A stretch of 64,000 nt of DNA from CAWDMC01 sp963803295 (GCA_963803295.1 CAWDMC010000025.1:1-64000); one strand, 5' to 3'; positions 53,794-62,140 are shown, counted from the stretch's first letter. Notes: generated by a model not told the origin, from the sequence alone. Numbers and translations: made by a program.

Positions 53794-54240
53794 GTGGATG
53801 CTCGTGCTACTACGTTTCTAAACGTTGATCTCGATATTTACTCGAGATCCAGGCTTGAGTCACTTGTGTCCGGGTTCGGCCAGACGGTGTGCGCGCTTTA
53901 CGTGGGGCGTGAAGGATACCTCTTCAGCGCGCACCTTGAGCTGGCTCGACAACCTAAGAGCGCGGATTTTGCCATTCGACGTTTCTCCGAGTTGGTACGT
54001 GGCCTACCATCTGCCGAGCGAAAGCTCTGGAATCTGGCGAGAAGGCGAGACTTTAATATAGGGATTCAGACAGTAGCCAGAGCCTATCCCTTTGAAATAC
54101 AGCTTGCGGCCCATACGATTCAGATTGCTTCCTCTGTAAACGCTCGAATCGTTGTTACAATTTACGCACCCGCATTGGCCAGACACGCTCTGCATCCTCC
54201 AAAGCAGTTGGAAACGCCTGCTAGACCTGGATCTCGATAA
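53794..54240 (+). CDS. Conserved unknown between dnaN and gyrB
   Basis: 148 residues from GTG 53794: MDARATTFLNVDLDIYSRSR then LESLVSGFGQTVCALYVGRE, GYLFSAHLELARQPKSADFA, IRRFSELVRGLPSAERKLWN, LARRRDFNIGIQTVARAYPF and EIQLAAHTIQIASSVNARIV. I see no motif I can name. The conserved position between dnaN and gyrB and the pattern of TTFLNVDLDIYS suggest a lineage-conserved protein of acidobacteria; inference. Start GTG at 53794 is preceded by weak ribosome site. Mixed alpha/beta, no TM. Confidence 0.6.
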   Translation: MDARATTFLNVDLDIYSRSRLESLVSGFGQTVCALYVGREGYLFSAHLELARQPKSADFAIRRFSELVRGLPSAERKLWNLARRRDFNIGIQTVARAYPFEIQLAAHTIQIASSVNARIVVTIYAPALARHALHPPKQLETPARPGSR

Positions 54241-54314
54241 TACCCATAGTACCCTCATCAGAGTGGACGATTTTGGGGCGGCTGGTCAGGAGTCCTGCGT
54301 CCTTTTTCCCCAGT

Positions 54315-54360
54315 TTTGAGGCGGATTTTCTCGCCTCAAAGCCGGCTGAAGTGGTATAAT
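54315..54360 (+). promoter_or_regulatory. gyrB promoter region with perfect hairpin
   Basis: TTTGAGGCG (54315-54323) and CGCCTCAAA (54332-54340) form a 9-bp perfect inverted repeat with an 8-base loop. TATAAT at 54355-54360 is preceded by TG (extended -10), so the repeat covers the -35 region. The transcript leader to the gyrB ATG would be about 155 bases. No U run follows, so an operator is more likely than a terminator. Confidence 0.45.
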
Positions 54361-54521
54361 AAATTCAATGATTCTAGCGGATTTGGGACCAGGCTGAAAT
54401 GTCCTGCCAGCGTCGGTCATAAGGTTATTTCCTTGGGCCAAAAATGAGCCATTAGGGTTGCGAGTCGACGAAGTCAGATTGCGCGCCGAGGCGCGCGACG
54501 GGAAATAAAGCAGCGAAAAAT

Positions 54522-57002
54522 ATGGAGATGGAACACTACGACGCCGCAAGCATCAAGGTGCTTGCCGGCCTTGAAGCTGTACGCAAACGTCCGGCGATGT
54601 ACATAGGGTCAACGGGCCCGGTCGGCTTGCACCACCTGGTGTGGGAGGTCATGGATAACGCGGTGGACGAAGCGCTGGCGGGCTTTGCCGACCACGTCGA
54701 AGTGGTGGTACACCCTGATAATTCGGTTACCGTGGAAGATAATGGCCGCGGCATCCCAGTGGACCTGCATAAAGAAGAAGGCCGTTCCGCCGCCGAAGTA
54801 GTGATGACGGTGCTTCACGCCGGCGGGAAGTTCGACAGCAAGAGCTACAAAGTTTCGGGCGGATTACACGGCGTCGGCGTCTCGGTAGTGAATGCGCTCT
54901 CCGAGTGGCTGGAGCTCGAGATCTGGCGCGGTGCCAACGAAAGCGATACCACGCACTACACCTGGGAACAATCCTACCGCCGGGGCGAACCGGAGGGACC
55001 TTTGAAGCGCGCCGGCAAGAGCACGCGCCGTGGCACCAAGGTCACCTTTCTGCCCGACAGCCAGATTTTTGAATCCATCGACTTTCACTACGACACCCTG
55101 GCCCAACGTCTGCGTGAACTCTCGTTCCTCAACAAAGGACTCACTATTGTCCTGAAGGATGAGCGGGCGGAGAAAGAAGCGAAATTCCATTACAACGGCG
55201 GCATCGCCGAGTTCATCAAGCACCTGAACAAGAACAAAGATGTGCTGCACCCCCAACCCGTCTATGGCGAGGCTGACCGCGACGACGTCCACATGGAGTT
55301 CGCCCTGCAGTATAACGATGGTTATGCCGAGACCGTGTTTTCCTTCGCCAATAACATCAACACTGTGGATGGCGGCTCCCACCTTTCCGGGTTCCGCTCG
55401 GCGCTCACCCGTGCCATCAATCAATTTGGCCAAAATCAGGGTCTGTTCAAGGACGTAAAGGAGAATCTTCAGGGCGAGGACGTGCGCGAGGGTTTGGTAG
55501 CTGTAATCAGCGTCAAGCTTCCGCAGCCGCAATTCGAGGGTCAGACCAAGGGCAAGCTGAACAGCGATATCCAGAGCTCCGTGGGCAGCTTTGTGTACGA
55601 GAAGCTGATGGAGCACTTCGAGAAGAACCTCACCGTGGGCAAACGGATCTGCGCCAAAGCCATCGACGCTTCGCGGGCGCGAGAGGCCGCGCGCAAGGCA
55701 CGCGAGCTTACGCGGCGCAAGGGTGCGCTCGATTCCGGGGGTCTTCCGGGCAAACTCGCCGATTGCCAGGAGAAGGATCCCGCGCGCTGTGAGTTGTTCC
55801 TGGTGGAGGGCGATTCCGCCGGCGGATCGGCCAAGCAGGGCCGCGACCGGCGCTACCAGGCGATTCTGCCTTTGCGCGGCAAGATCCTCAATGTGGAGAA
55901 GGCGCGATTCGACAAGATGCTGGGCCACGAAGAAATCCGGGCGCTGATCACGGCGCTCGGTACCGGCATTGGCAAAGACGACTTTGACGCCACCAAGCTG
56001 CGCTATAGCAAGATCATCATCATGACCGATGCCGATGTGGACGGCTCGCACATCCGCACTCTGCTACTGACATTTTTCTATCGCCAGATGCATGAACTGG
56101 TGGAGCGCGGCAACGTCTTCATCGCCCAACCCCCCCTTTACCTGATTAAGAAAGGCAAGAAGGCGCAGTACGTGCACGACGAAAAGGAGTTCCGCCGCGA
56201 GGTGATGCGGCGTGCCACTGAGGACCACGCCGTGGAAATCGGCGGCAACGGGGCGGCGGCGCCGGCCAGTTCCGATAGTCCTGCTGGGCCTACTGGGTCT
56301 ACAGGGAGCGCGGCGCCTAGTGGTGAGGGCGCCAAGAAGCGCCTCGAGGGCGGTGAGTTAACCAACTACCTGATGGCGCTGGCGGAGTACGTGGAGATCT
56401 TCGAGAAGCTGGAAAAGCGGCTCGGTGACGCGCGTCCGCTCGCTGCGCTGCTGAAGGTCGAATTGGGAAAGAAAGTGGAGCTAGAGGAAAAGACCAAGCT
56501 GGAGCAGGTGGAGCAAGAGGTGAAAGCTGCCGGCCTCAAGACCACGCTCGTCCTGGACGAAGAACACAACCTTTACACGCTCACCTATTCCAGCGAAACC
56601 CTGCCCGATCGCACCATCAACTGGGCGCTACTGTCGAGCGCAGATTACCGCCGCCTGCTCGATTTGCACCGGCGCGTCCGCGGTTTCGATAAACCGCCAT
56701 TCCTCGTAACCTCGAACGGCAGTACCATGACCCTGGACAATCGCAAGGATCTGCTCGAGCACGTCATGAGCATGGGCAAAAAGGCCTTCACGGTGCAGCG
56801 CTTCAAGGGACTGGGCGAAATGAATCCGACCCAGCTCTGGGAAACCACCATGGATGCCGAACAGCGTACGCTGCTGCAAGTGCGCGTCGAGGATTCCGTC
56901 GCCGCCGAGCAAATCTTTACGGATCTGATGGGAGATGCGGTTGAACCGCGCCGGCAGTTCATCGAGGAAAATGCTTTTGCGGTGAAGAATTTGGATATTT
57001 AG
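54522..57002 (+). CDS. gyrB: DNA gyrase subunit B
   Basis: 826 residues, ATP-dependent subunit of gyrase. ATPase: EGLEAVRKRPAMYIG-type start (LAGLEAVRKRPAMYIGSTGP), EVMDNAVDEALAGFADHVEV, VEDNGRGIPVDLH, KVSGGLHGVGVSVVNALSEW. Transducer and QTKGKLNS. TOPRIM: LFLVEGDSAGGSAKQGRDRR, PLRGKILNVEKARFDKMLGH, IMTDADVDGSHIRTLLLTFF. C terminus KGLGEMNPTQLWETTMDAEQ. An insertion of about 170 residues sits in the TOPRIM region as in many Gram-negative GyrB, containing a low-complexity Gly/Ala/Ser/Pro tract near residues 570-605. Start ATG 54522 or 54528. Intact. Confidence 0.97.
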   Translation: MEMEHYDAASIKVLAGLEAVRKRPAMYIGSTGPVGLHHLVWEVMDNAVDEALAGFADHVEVVVHPDNSVTVEDNGRGIPVDLHKEEGRSAAEVVMTVLHAGGKFDSKSYKVSGGLHGVGVSVVNALSEWLELEIWRGANESDTTHYTWEQSYRRGEPEGPLKRAGKSTRRGTKVTFLPDSQIFESIDFHYDTLAQRLRELSFLNKGLTIVLKDERAEKEAKFHYNGGIAEFIKHLNKNKDVLHPQPVYGEADRDDVHMEFALQYNDGYAETVFSFANNINTVDGGSHLSGFRSALTRAINQFGQNQGLFKDVKENLQGEDVREGLVAVISVKLPQPQFEGQTKGKLNSDIQSSVGSFVYEKLMEHFEKNLTVGKRICAKAIDASRAREAARKARELTRRKGALDSGGLPGKLADCQEKDPARCELFLVEGDSAGGSAKQGRDRRYQAILPLRGKILNVEKARFDKMLGHEEIRALITALGTGIGKDDFDATKLRYSKIIIMTDADVDGSHIRTLLLTFFYRQMHELVERGNVFIAQPPLYLIKKGKKAQYVHDEKEFRREVMRRATEDHAVEIGGNGAAAPASSDSPAGPTGSTGSAAPSGEGAKKRLEGGELTNYLMALAEYVEIFEKLEKRLGDARPLAALLKVELGKKVELEEKTKLEQVEQEVKAAGLKTTLVLDEEHNLYTLTYSSETLPDRTINWALLSSADYRRLLDLHRRVRGFDKPPFLVTSNGSTMTLDNRKDLLEHVMSMGKKAFTVQRFKGLGEMNPTQLWETTMDAEQRTLLQVRVEDSVAAEQIFTDLMGDAVEPRRQFIEENAFAVKNLDI

Positions 57003-57097
57003 GCAGAACGGGCGCTGATTAAGACGACCTTTCGAACTATGTCTCGAATAGTGAACCATCAGCGGGGCAGTAAGTGCCGATAGTCCGAGATTGTTTT

Positions 57098-57874
57098 CTA
57101 CGCAATCCGCATCGAAATGACCCAGCAATCGAGACCGCAACAAACGAGTACTACGCCCAAGAAACGTTCGTGCGCTGTAGAGGATACAAATACCGCCAGA
57201 ACCGCAAACAAAATGGTTATTATTGTAAGCACTACCCCCAGAAATGAGCGCATTCGTGATTCTATCTCACTCATCCTTTTCTCAATCGCGCTGACCTTCT
57301 GTCCCGCCTCAGTGAACAAAGCGCTCTGTAGCTCAGTATTGTAGTCCTCAAACAGCAAACGTTTTGGCGGGCGATATTCGTACGCTCGACTTTTTCCTTT
57401 GAAGAACGGAGTTGTTGTGACGAAGTCGATTACAGCAATGGCCTCTCCGCGTTGGATCTTCACTTCCTTGCTAGAAAGATTGTAGATCGGGCACGACAGC
57501 GGTCCAACCACCCTGGGTCTACCTGAGGACCGCCGACCCACAGGAGGCCTTGTATGCCCACTTAACTCTGATATCATCGAGAAAGAAACGAGGAAAGTCA
57601 AATCACAATCCTGGGATGCCACTTGGAATGGCGGAATCTCGATCTTCTCTCCCTCGGCCAACGAAAGTGGTTTCTTACCGCCAATAGAATATTGATCGCC
57701 TACGGTTAACTCGTAGGCGGCTGGTTTTAGGTTTTCTGGGCTAAAAGGGTCAATCATCTTGCAGATGTTGACGTAGTGCTCTATCTCGTTGCTGAGCAAA
57801 ACACCGCTGGGCCTTTCATCCCGTTCATCGTATTCAGGACATTCATAGAACGCGGAGACGTTCAGACTCTTCAT
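57098..57874 (-). CDS. dCTP-deaminase-like protein with C-terminal membrane helices, frameshifted internally
   Basis: Residues 1-180 resemble the trimeric dCTP deaminase/dUTPase fold: SGVLLSNEIEHYVN, NLKPAAYELTVGDQYSIGGK (the strand with PAAYELTVGD), then the Gly/Trp block, then GPLSCPIYNLSSKEVKIQRG and AIAVIDFVTTTPFFKGKSRA. The middle (about 57510-57600) reads sensibly only by shifting frame: RVKWAYK and GLLWVGGPQVDPGW are visible in other frames. So about three compensating single-base errors. After that a coiled coil QKVSAIEKRMSEIESRM and two membrane helices SFLGVVLTIITILFAVLAVF and LGVVLVCCGLDCWVISM. At the place of the catalytic Glu I read Pro (SCPIYN), so activity is doubtful. Last gene of the minus-strand cassette. 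Confidence 0.7.
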   Translation of the reverse strand: MKSLNVSAFYECPEYDERDERPSGVLLSNEIEHYVNICKMIDPFSPENLKPAAYELTVGDQYSIGGKKPLSLAEGEKIEIPPFQVASQDCDLTFLVSFSMISELSGHTRPPVGRRSSGRPRVVGPLSCPIYNLSSKEVKIQRGEAIAVIDFVTTTPFFKGKSRAYEYRPPKRLLFEDYNTELQSALFTEAGQKVSAIEKRMSEIESRMRSFLGVVLTIITILFAVLAVFVSSTAHERFLGVVLVCCGLDCWVISMRIA

Positions 57875-57990
57875 CTCTCCTTCCCATCCCCCACCTCTGG
57901 TACACTAAGATTCGAGGACGATGCTTCGCAACCATGAGAGCGTACGGCAAGGATGCGCGCCGCGAAGAGCGGCTCTAAGGAGAATACCGA

Positions 57991-59030
57991 TCAACTTTGC
58001 CGGCCGGCATTGTTCAAGCGAGGTCTTGAAGAAATAGTGAATGGCGTTTGGAGGTTCGACTCCATCTCCGATATTAGGTCCGTTGCCTCTTTAGACAACC
58101 ACTCTGGATCGGTCACGCCCTTGTTTTTGAAGTTCAAGTAGTCCAATCCGTTAACCGCCAGCCGGGACGGCCTATTGACAATCGCTGCTCTCGTGGCAAG
58201 ATGCCAATCGAAGCGACCGACCCGACGGACCTTGTTAGTAACGCTTGTCCGCTCTTTAATGTCGTAAGGGTAGCCGCTCTCGCTCCGGAGTTCTTCCCAA
58301 GAGATCTCATCCTTCAGAATTCCCGCCTGTTCACCAGCAACGCGTATTGGGAAGGTCCTGAACACCACTTAACGATCCTTTCACAGCGTGGAATAACGCC
58401 CTTCGCTGAGAAAGAATGAGGCTGTCGTATTCGAGAGGTGGCCTTTGGATACTCGGCACTGTGATACAAGGATAGGCCGAATCCTTGCGTACCTTCAACC
58501 AGCACCTTTTTACCCGCATCCAGGGCTTCATTCGCCTCCGCGGAGACATCGGTCAGCAGTTGGCCCAACCACGGATACCGTGACACTGCGTGCCGGGCAA
58601 GCCTCACGTCATCGCCACGGAGCGCACGCCTGGCCACCGCAGAACCCACTCCACACAGCGTCGAACTTAGCCTTTTGCGTAAGTTGAGGCTTTCTTCGTT
58701 CTGCCGGTAAAATTCCTCGATCACCATCGTATTGCGATCCACTCCGACGCGGCGAGGGTCGATCCCCAAGCTGTCGATTTCTGACCTGAGCACTTCCGGA
58801 TCGATCAGGGCTCCGGCAGCAATGAGAAGACGGGTCCCGGATCGGACGAAGCTGGTCGGAAGCTGCCGAAGCAACTTTGTAGTGCCATCAGAAGCAACAA
58901 AGCTGTGCCCTGAGTTAGGGCCGCCACACCGAATACAAACGTCGATGCTCTCCTTCAGCGCAATGAAGGCGGAAACCTTCCCTTTGCCCTCCGAACCATA
59001 TTGCCCGCCCACAACAACCCAAAGGCTCAT
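57991..59030 (-). CDS. PurZ/short PurA-like adenylosuccinate synthetase with Asp13 to Ser, frameshifted
   Basis: Start MSLWVVVGGQYGSEGKGK: in PurA this P-loop-like motif is GDEGKGK with catalytic Asp13; here residue 13 is Ser and Lys16 is kept. Continue CGGPNSGHSFVASDG (His42, catalytic His equivalent), RLLIAAGALIDPEVLRSEID, VGVDRNTMVIEEFYRQNEES, STLCGVGSAVARRAL, LLTDVSAEANEALDAGKKVL and VEGTQGFGLSLYHSAEYPKA. From about 58430 to 58360 the frame changes about three times (TTASFFLSEG, VIPRC and VVFRTFPIRVAGEQAG). Then SGYPYDIKERTSVTNKVRRV and VGRFDWHLATRAAIVNRPSR, LAVNGLDYLNFKNKGVTDPE. About 345 residues, matching archaeal/phage-type short PurA, not the 430-residue bacterial form. Asp13 to Ser is reported for PurZ, which uses dGMP. 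Substrate here unproven. Confidence 0.78.
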
Positions 59031-59074
59031 ACGCACCCCGATCACTTAGTCCGCAAATCCATTATCAAATGGCC

Positions 59075-59596
59075 TCATACAGCCTGATAACGAGCTTTCG
59101 TTCGGAAGCACCAGGTTGCTTGCTTCCGAAGCAGTTCGAATCTGTTGTTCAACCGCTTGCCGGAATCAGCAGCCTGGAAAGAGGCAAAGTGCCGGTATCG
59201 CTCCTGAATCCTCTGGCGATGCCAGCGTTCTTCTCTGGTGCTATCGATGAAGAATAAATGGAATGAGGAGGCGAAGGTCTTTCTGAGGCTATCGTAATGA
59301 GTGGGATGGCGAAGCCCGTCCACGGCAACATCCGCATCAGGCACAATGCGCGCGATCAGCCGGCAGTTGAGCTCGGCTTGCATGCTCCCTGCCATGACCT
59401 CCCACCCAATCTCTTGCAAGTCGGCCTTACGGTCAGATTTGATGCCCGATTACTCAAGCACCTGACTGTAGCGGACATACTGGAAGCTTCGCCGGTCGCT
59501 CAGGTACTTGGCTGCCGAGGTCTTTCCCGCACCGATTCGGCCCGTAATGCCGATTACAAGCCGCTCACCCGGCGGCCGCTGAGGTGGGCTGCCCAT
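59075..59596 (-). CDS. P-loop dNMP-kinase-like protein with an in-frame stop
   Basis: ATG 59596 (MGSPPQRPPGERLVIGITGR) leads to Walker A GRIGAGKTSAAKYLSDRR, then YVRYSQVLE and an in-frame TAA at 59450-59452. After it the same frame continues SGIKSDRKADLQEIGWEVMA, GSMQAELNCRLIARIVPDAD, VAVDGLRHPTHYDSLRKTFA, FHLFFIDSTREERWHRQRIQ and ERYRHFASFQAADSGKRLNN. The DVAVDGLRHPTDYDSLR-like and FFIDSxxEERW blocks resemble adenylate/deoxynucleoside-monophosphate kinases. One base error near 59450 (for example TAA for another codon, or two indels) would restore a 174-residue protein. 44 bases from the PurZ-like gene on the same strand. A kinase for the nucleotide made by that gene is a natural reading. Confidence 0.65.
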
Positions 59597-59723
59597 GAAT
59601 GAAGAATTCTACCGCATTTTGTGGAATCACGGGCACTGTACCAGCCCCGTGGTCGGAACGGTTGTGTGGGCAAGCATGAGGTATTTTATCTAAGCAAGCT
59701 GGAACGATGAGGTAATTTATGAG

Positions 59724-61144
59724 TTATCGTGCCAGCGCAATGTAGTTATCTGCAAGGTAAAAAAGACTGACCAAAGCGGATGTGATCGCATCCACTTCGT
59801 CGTGGGTAGATGTTCAGTCAGGAAATCGCCGGTGATGCCCGCCCGCGAAAGGCCCCATTTCAACTCCTCCAAGCTCGCCCTCTTTCGCGGAATTCCCAGA
59901 ATGTCCTGTGCTGCGCCTGGATAGCTTTCGATCACCTTAGGCCCTTTAGCGCAGATCAGGGCTAACCGGATGCCTCTCCGGGTTAACATTTCCATTGTCG
60001 GCAGTAGGCACCAGAACACTGAGATGCCCATTCTTTTCAGGGCAAGCTCGCATTTCCGGTAGATAGGGACGAATTCGCTCACGCCGTAACGACCTCAGGA
60101 AGAGAGAGAGGTGAATCGATCGAAACGAGATCTGCGTGCGCCTCAAGGGTTTCCTTTATCAATACATCGTCGGTGCGTAGAGCCATTGTAGATACATCTT
60201 CGCCATCATCAACGCCGATCCCGTCGCCCGCTTTCACTGCCTGTGAGTCTATTCCCACAATACGTATTGGCCGCCTTTCGCCATCAGGGATTCCCATCGC
60301 CGCTGGAGCTCGAAGTGGAGTTTGCCGCCTCACTACGTCGCGGCCTTCTTTGCCTCTCGATAGATGCCGAAGGAAAGGGCTATTCAGCCACGCAGAGTGT
60401 GGTTGTTCGCTTGATAGCCTATCATAGGCGATCTCCATGATCGCTTTTAGGTGGACCACGTCCTCGGTATTGTATTGAATCAACTGTTCGAGCGCGCCGC
60501 TGCTCGCCCCGCAGGTGTTTCGCCCAAAGCACTGTGGCATCATACCCACTCGACATGCTCAACTGACTCGGGCCTTTTCAGTCCAAGCTCTGCCTCAACC
60601 GATTTCAAGCCACCCGTCATGCCTAACCTTCGCGTGACCCAGCGTAAGTCAATGTGGACTGGAGGCAGGACGAGATCGGGAAATGTCAGCTTCAAGAATC
60701 GTAAGTCAAAACCTGCTCCATTGAACGTTACGAGAATTGAGCGATCACGAGTGCGCCGGGAAATTCTGCAGATTGTCACCATGGAGAAAGACTTTATAAT
60801 TTTCAGCCGACATAGAGACCGACTATTGTGACAGAATCAAAAACAGGCGACAGGCCTGTGGTTTCGATGTCCAGGTAGACACATCGATCGGCAAAATCAG
60901 GAAACAACCGCCAAGCTTCGCCCATTCTTGACAGGCGCTCGAAGAAGGCAGCGTCCTTTCGCCGAACGGCCTCACGTGATAAAGGAATGTACTCGTCCAG
61001 TTTACTTTGGAGACGCGCCCCCACAGCCCCAAACCGCTTCTCAAAGCGGTCTGCGTCGTCCCAGTTCTGGATACCGTGCTCCCACAGATCCGACTCGGTC
61101 TGTTTACCCACGCCCGGGATGTGAATGAAAGTCTGCTGCAGCAT
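59724..61144 (-). CDS. DEDD exonuclease (YprB-like) fused to DUF429-like domain, frameshifted
   Basis: Start ATG 61144 (MLQQTFIHIPGVGKQTESDL), helix-hairpin-helix-like IPGVGKQTESDLWEHG, then RNase H-like exonuclease: CVYLDIETTGLSPVFDSVTI (Asp/Glu of Exo I), VGLYVG/ENYKVFLHGDNLQ after a frame change near 60815, LVTFNGAGFDLRFLKLTFPD (Exo II), VTRRLGMTGGLKSVEAELGL, GYDATVLWAKHLRGE and LEQLIQYNTEDVVHLKAIME (Exo III). From about 60330 on a second domain: RIVGIDSQAVKAGDGIGVDD, HADLVSIDSPLSLP, RKCELALKRMGISVFW, VIESYPGAAQDILGIPRKRA and HDEVDAITSALVSLFYLADN, characteristic of DUF429-like predicted nucleases. TAA at 59724-59726. Frames change near 60815, 60740, 60555, 60500, 60080 and 59805. About 475 residues. 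First gene of the cassette. Confidence 0.75.
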
Positions 61145-61248
61145 TTGTCTTTGTTTGATCAAATCGCTACATCAAGGGCCAAGGGGGATGCCCACGACAC
61201 GTTCTTTATCTTCGTCCGTATCATAAAGCGTCGTAGAATGCCTATACA

Positions 61249-61509
61249 ATGTCAAATAGAATTTCAGATAGAAATCCTATTAGAGTGTCCATCCAAGCTA
61301 CCGAGGCAGTCTCAATACCGATACCGCTAGAACGGCGTGAACGCAGAAGGACAGCCTCGTTTAGTATGCCTCCCTCGCTGGTTCGCCGATTGGCTGCGCA
61401 CGCCAAGCACCAGCAAATGTCCCTCAGCGACTTGGTCACCCGCTTGTGCGTTTCGTATCTCACTGCCCTCGAAGCGCCAAGCCGAACCTCACGACATCCT
61501 GCCGAGTAG
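61249..61509 (+). CDS. Small ribbon-helix-helix-like protein
   Basis: 86 residues from ATG 61249. Basic N-terminal extension (RNPIRVSIQATEAVSIPIPL, ERRERRRTASFS), then an RHH-like core FSMPPSLVRRLAAHAKHQQM with SLSDLVTRLCVSYLTALEAP. This matches the Arc/MetJ/CopG pattern of strand-helix-helix with a SLSDLVTRL second helix. Divergent from the exonuclease gene, with 105 bases between them. It may repress the cassette; the palindrome TTTGATCAAA at 61154-61163 near the exonuclease start is a candidate site. Confidence 0.55.
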   Translation: MSNRISDRNPIRVSIQATEAVSIPIPLERRERRRTASFSMPPSLVRRLAAHAKHQQMSLSDLVTRLCVSYLTALEAPSRTSRHPAE

Positions 61510-61618
61510 CGCTTCACTTACGGAACAACAGAATAGGAGCCAAACCCCAGGAACTAGGCTGGTCGGATCGGAGATGAGAGCCATCGAGTTTCGGACTTTG
61601 TTGGGAAGTTCGGCCAAC

Positions 61619-62140
61619 CTATTCTTCCTCCAGAACCACATAAAGGAGAAGCGAGATTACCGCTACTCCGGCACACAAACTGAGTAGCAGCGCCAGGGTT
61701 GGACCTCCTAAGCCCACCCCGTCGAGTCCGGACCCGTCATGGAAGATCAGGCGTGCCAGGCGGAGATCCGAAAGATAAGGCAGGCCTGTCAGCCACCGCC
61801 ACCAGTCCTCCACCCGCGCCCACTGCCAGAATGCCAATCCCAAGAGCGCGAGCAACCCACAGCCCCAGGCCAGGCGCTCGACAATTGCTATGGGCTCAGC
61901 GGCCCGTTGTACCGCTTCCCTGCGGGCTCGCAATTGCGCCTTCCACCACACGAAGCCAGCTGAGGGCAGGGGAGGCGGGCTTCCGAGTTGCGCCTCTGCC
62001 TGCAACAGGACTTCGGCCACCGAAGAGACGTCCGCGCACACCGAGCATTCAGCTAAGTGGCTTCGCAGTTCCTCAGGCCAGTCGCCGGAACGGGTGGCTT
62101 CGAGAACTTCGACTTCGCGCGGGCAGTTCTCAGCCTTCAT
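61619..62140 (-). CDS. Anti-sigma factor with zinc-finger (zf-HC2)
   Basis: 173 residues from ATG 62140, overlapping the sigma factor stop by ATGA. The N terminus MKAENCPREVEVLEATRSGD continues LRSHLAECSVCADVSSVAEV with the HxxxCxxC zinc-binding site. A periplasmic/transmembrane part: VERLAWGCGLLALLGLAFWQ and ALLLSLCAGVAVISLLLYVV, two helices. Binds and holds the ECF sigma factor until a signal. Longer reading upstream to 62317 overlaps the sigma gene and is not used. Confidence 0.85.
   Translation of the reverse strand: MKAENCPREVEVLEATRSGDWPEELRSHLAECSVCADVSSVAEVLLQAEAQLGSPPPLPSAGFVWWKAQLRARREAVQRAAEPIAIVERLAWGCGLLALLGLAFWQWARVEDWWRWLTGLPYLSDLRLARLIFHDGSGLDGVGLGGPTLALLLSLCAGVAVISLLLYVVLEEE

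Noticed and set aside
54864..56051. Minus-strand 395-codon frame inside gyrB
   Set aside because: Antisense to a perfectly conserved GyrB; typical shadow in a GC-rich gene.
57098..61509. A Z-genome prophage
   Set aside because: Only the PurZ-like gene points to it; no DatZ, MazZ, DpoZ-like polymerase, capsid, portal or terminase genes are visible within the window.
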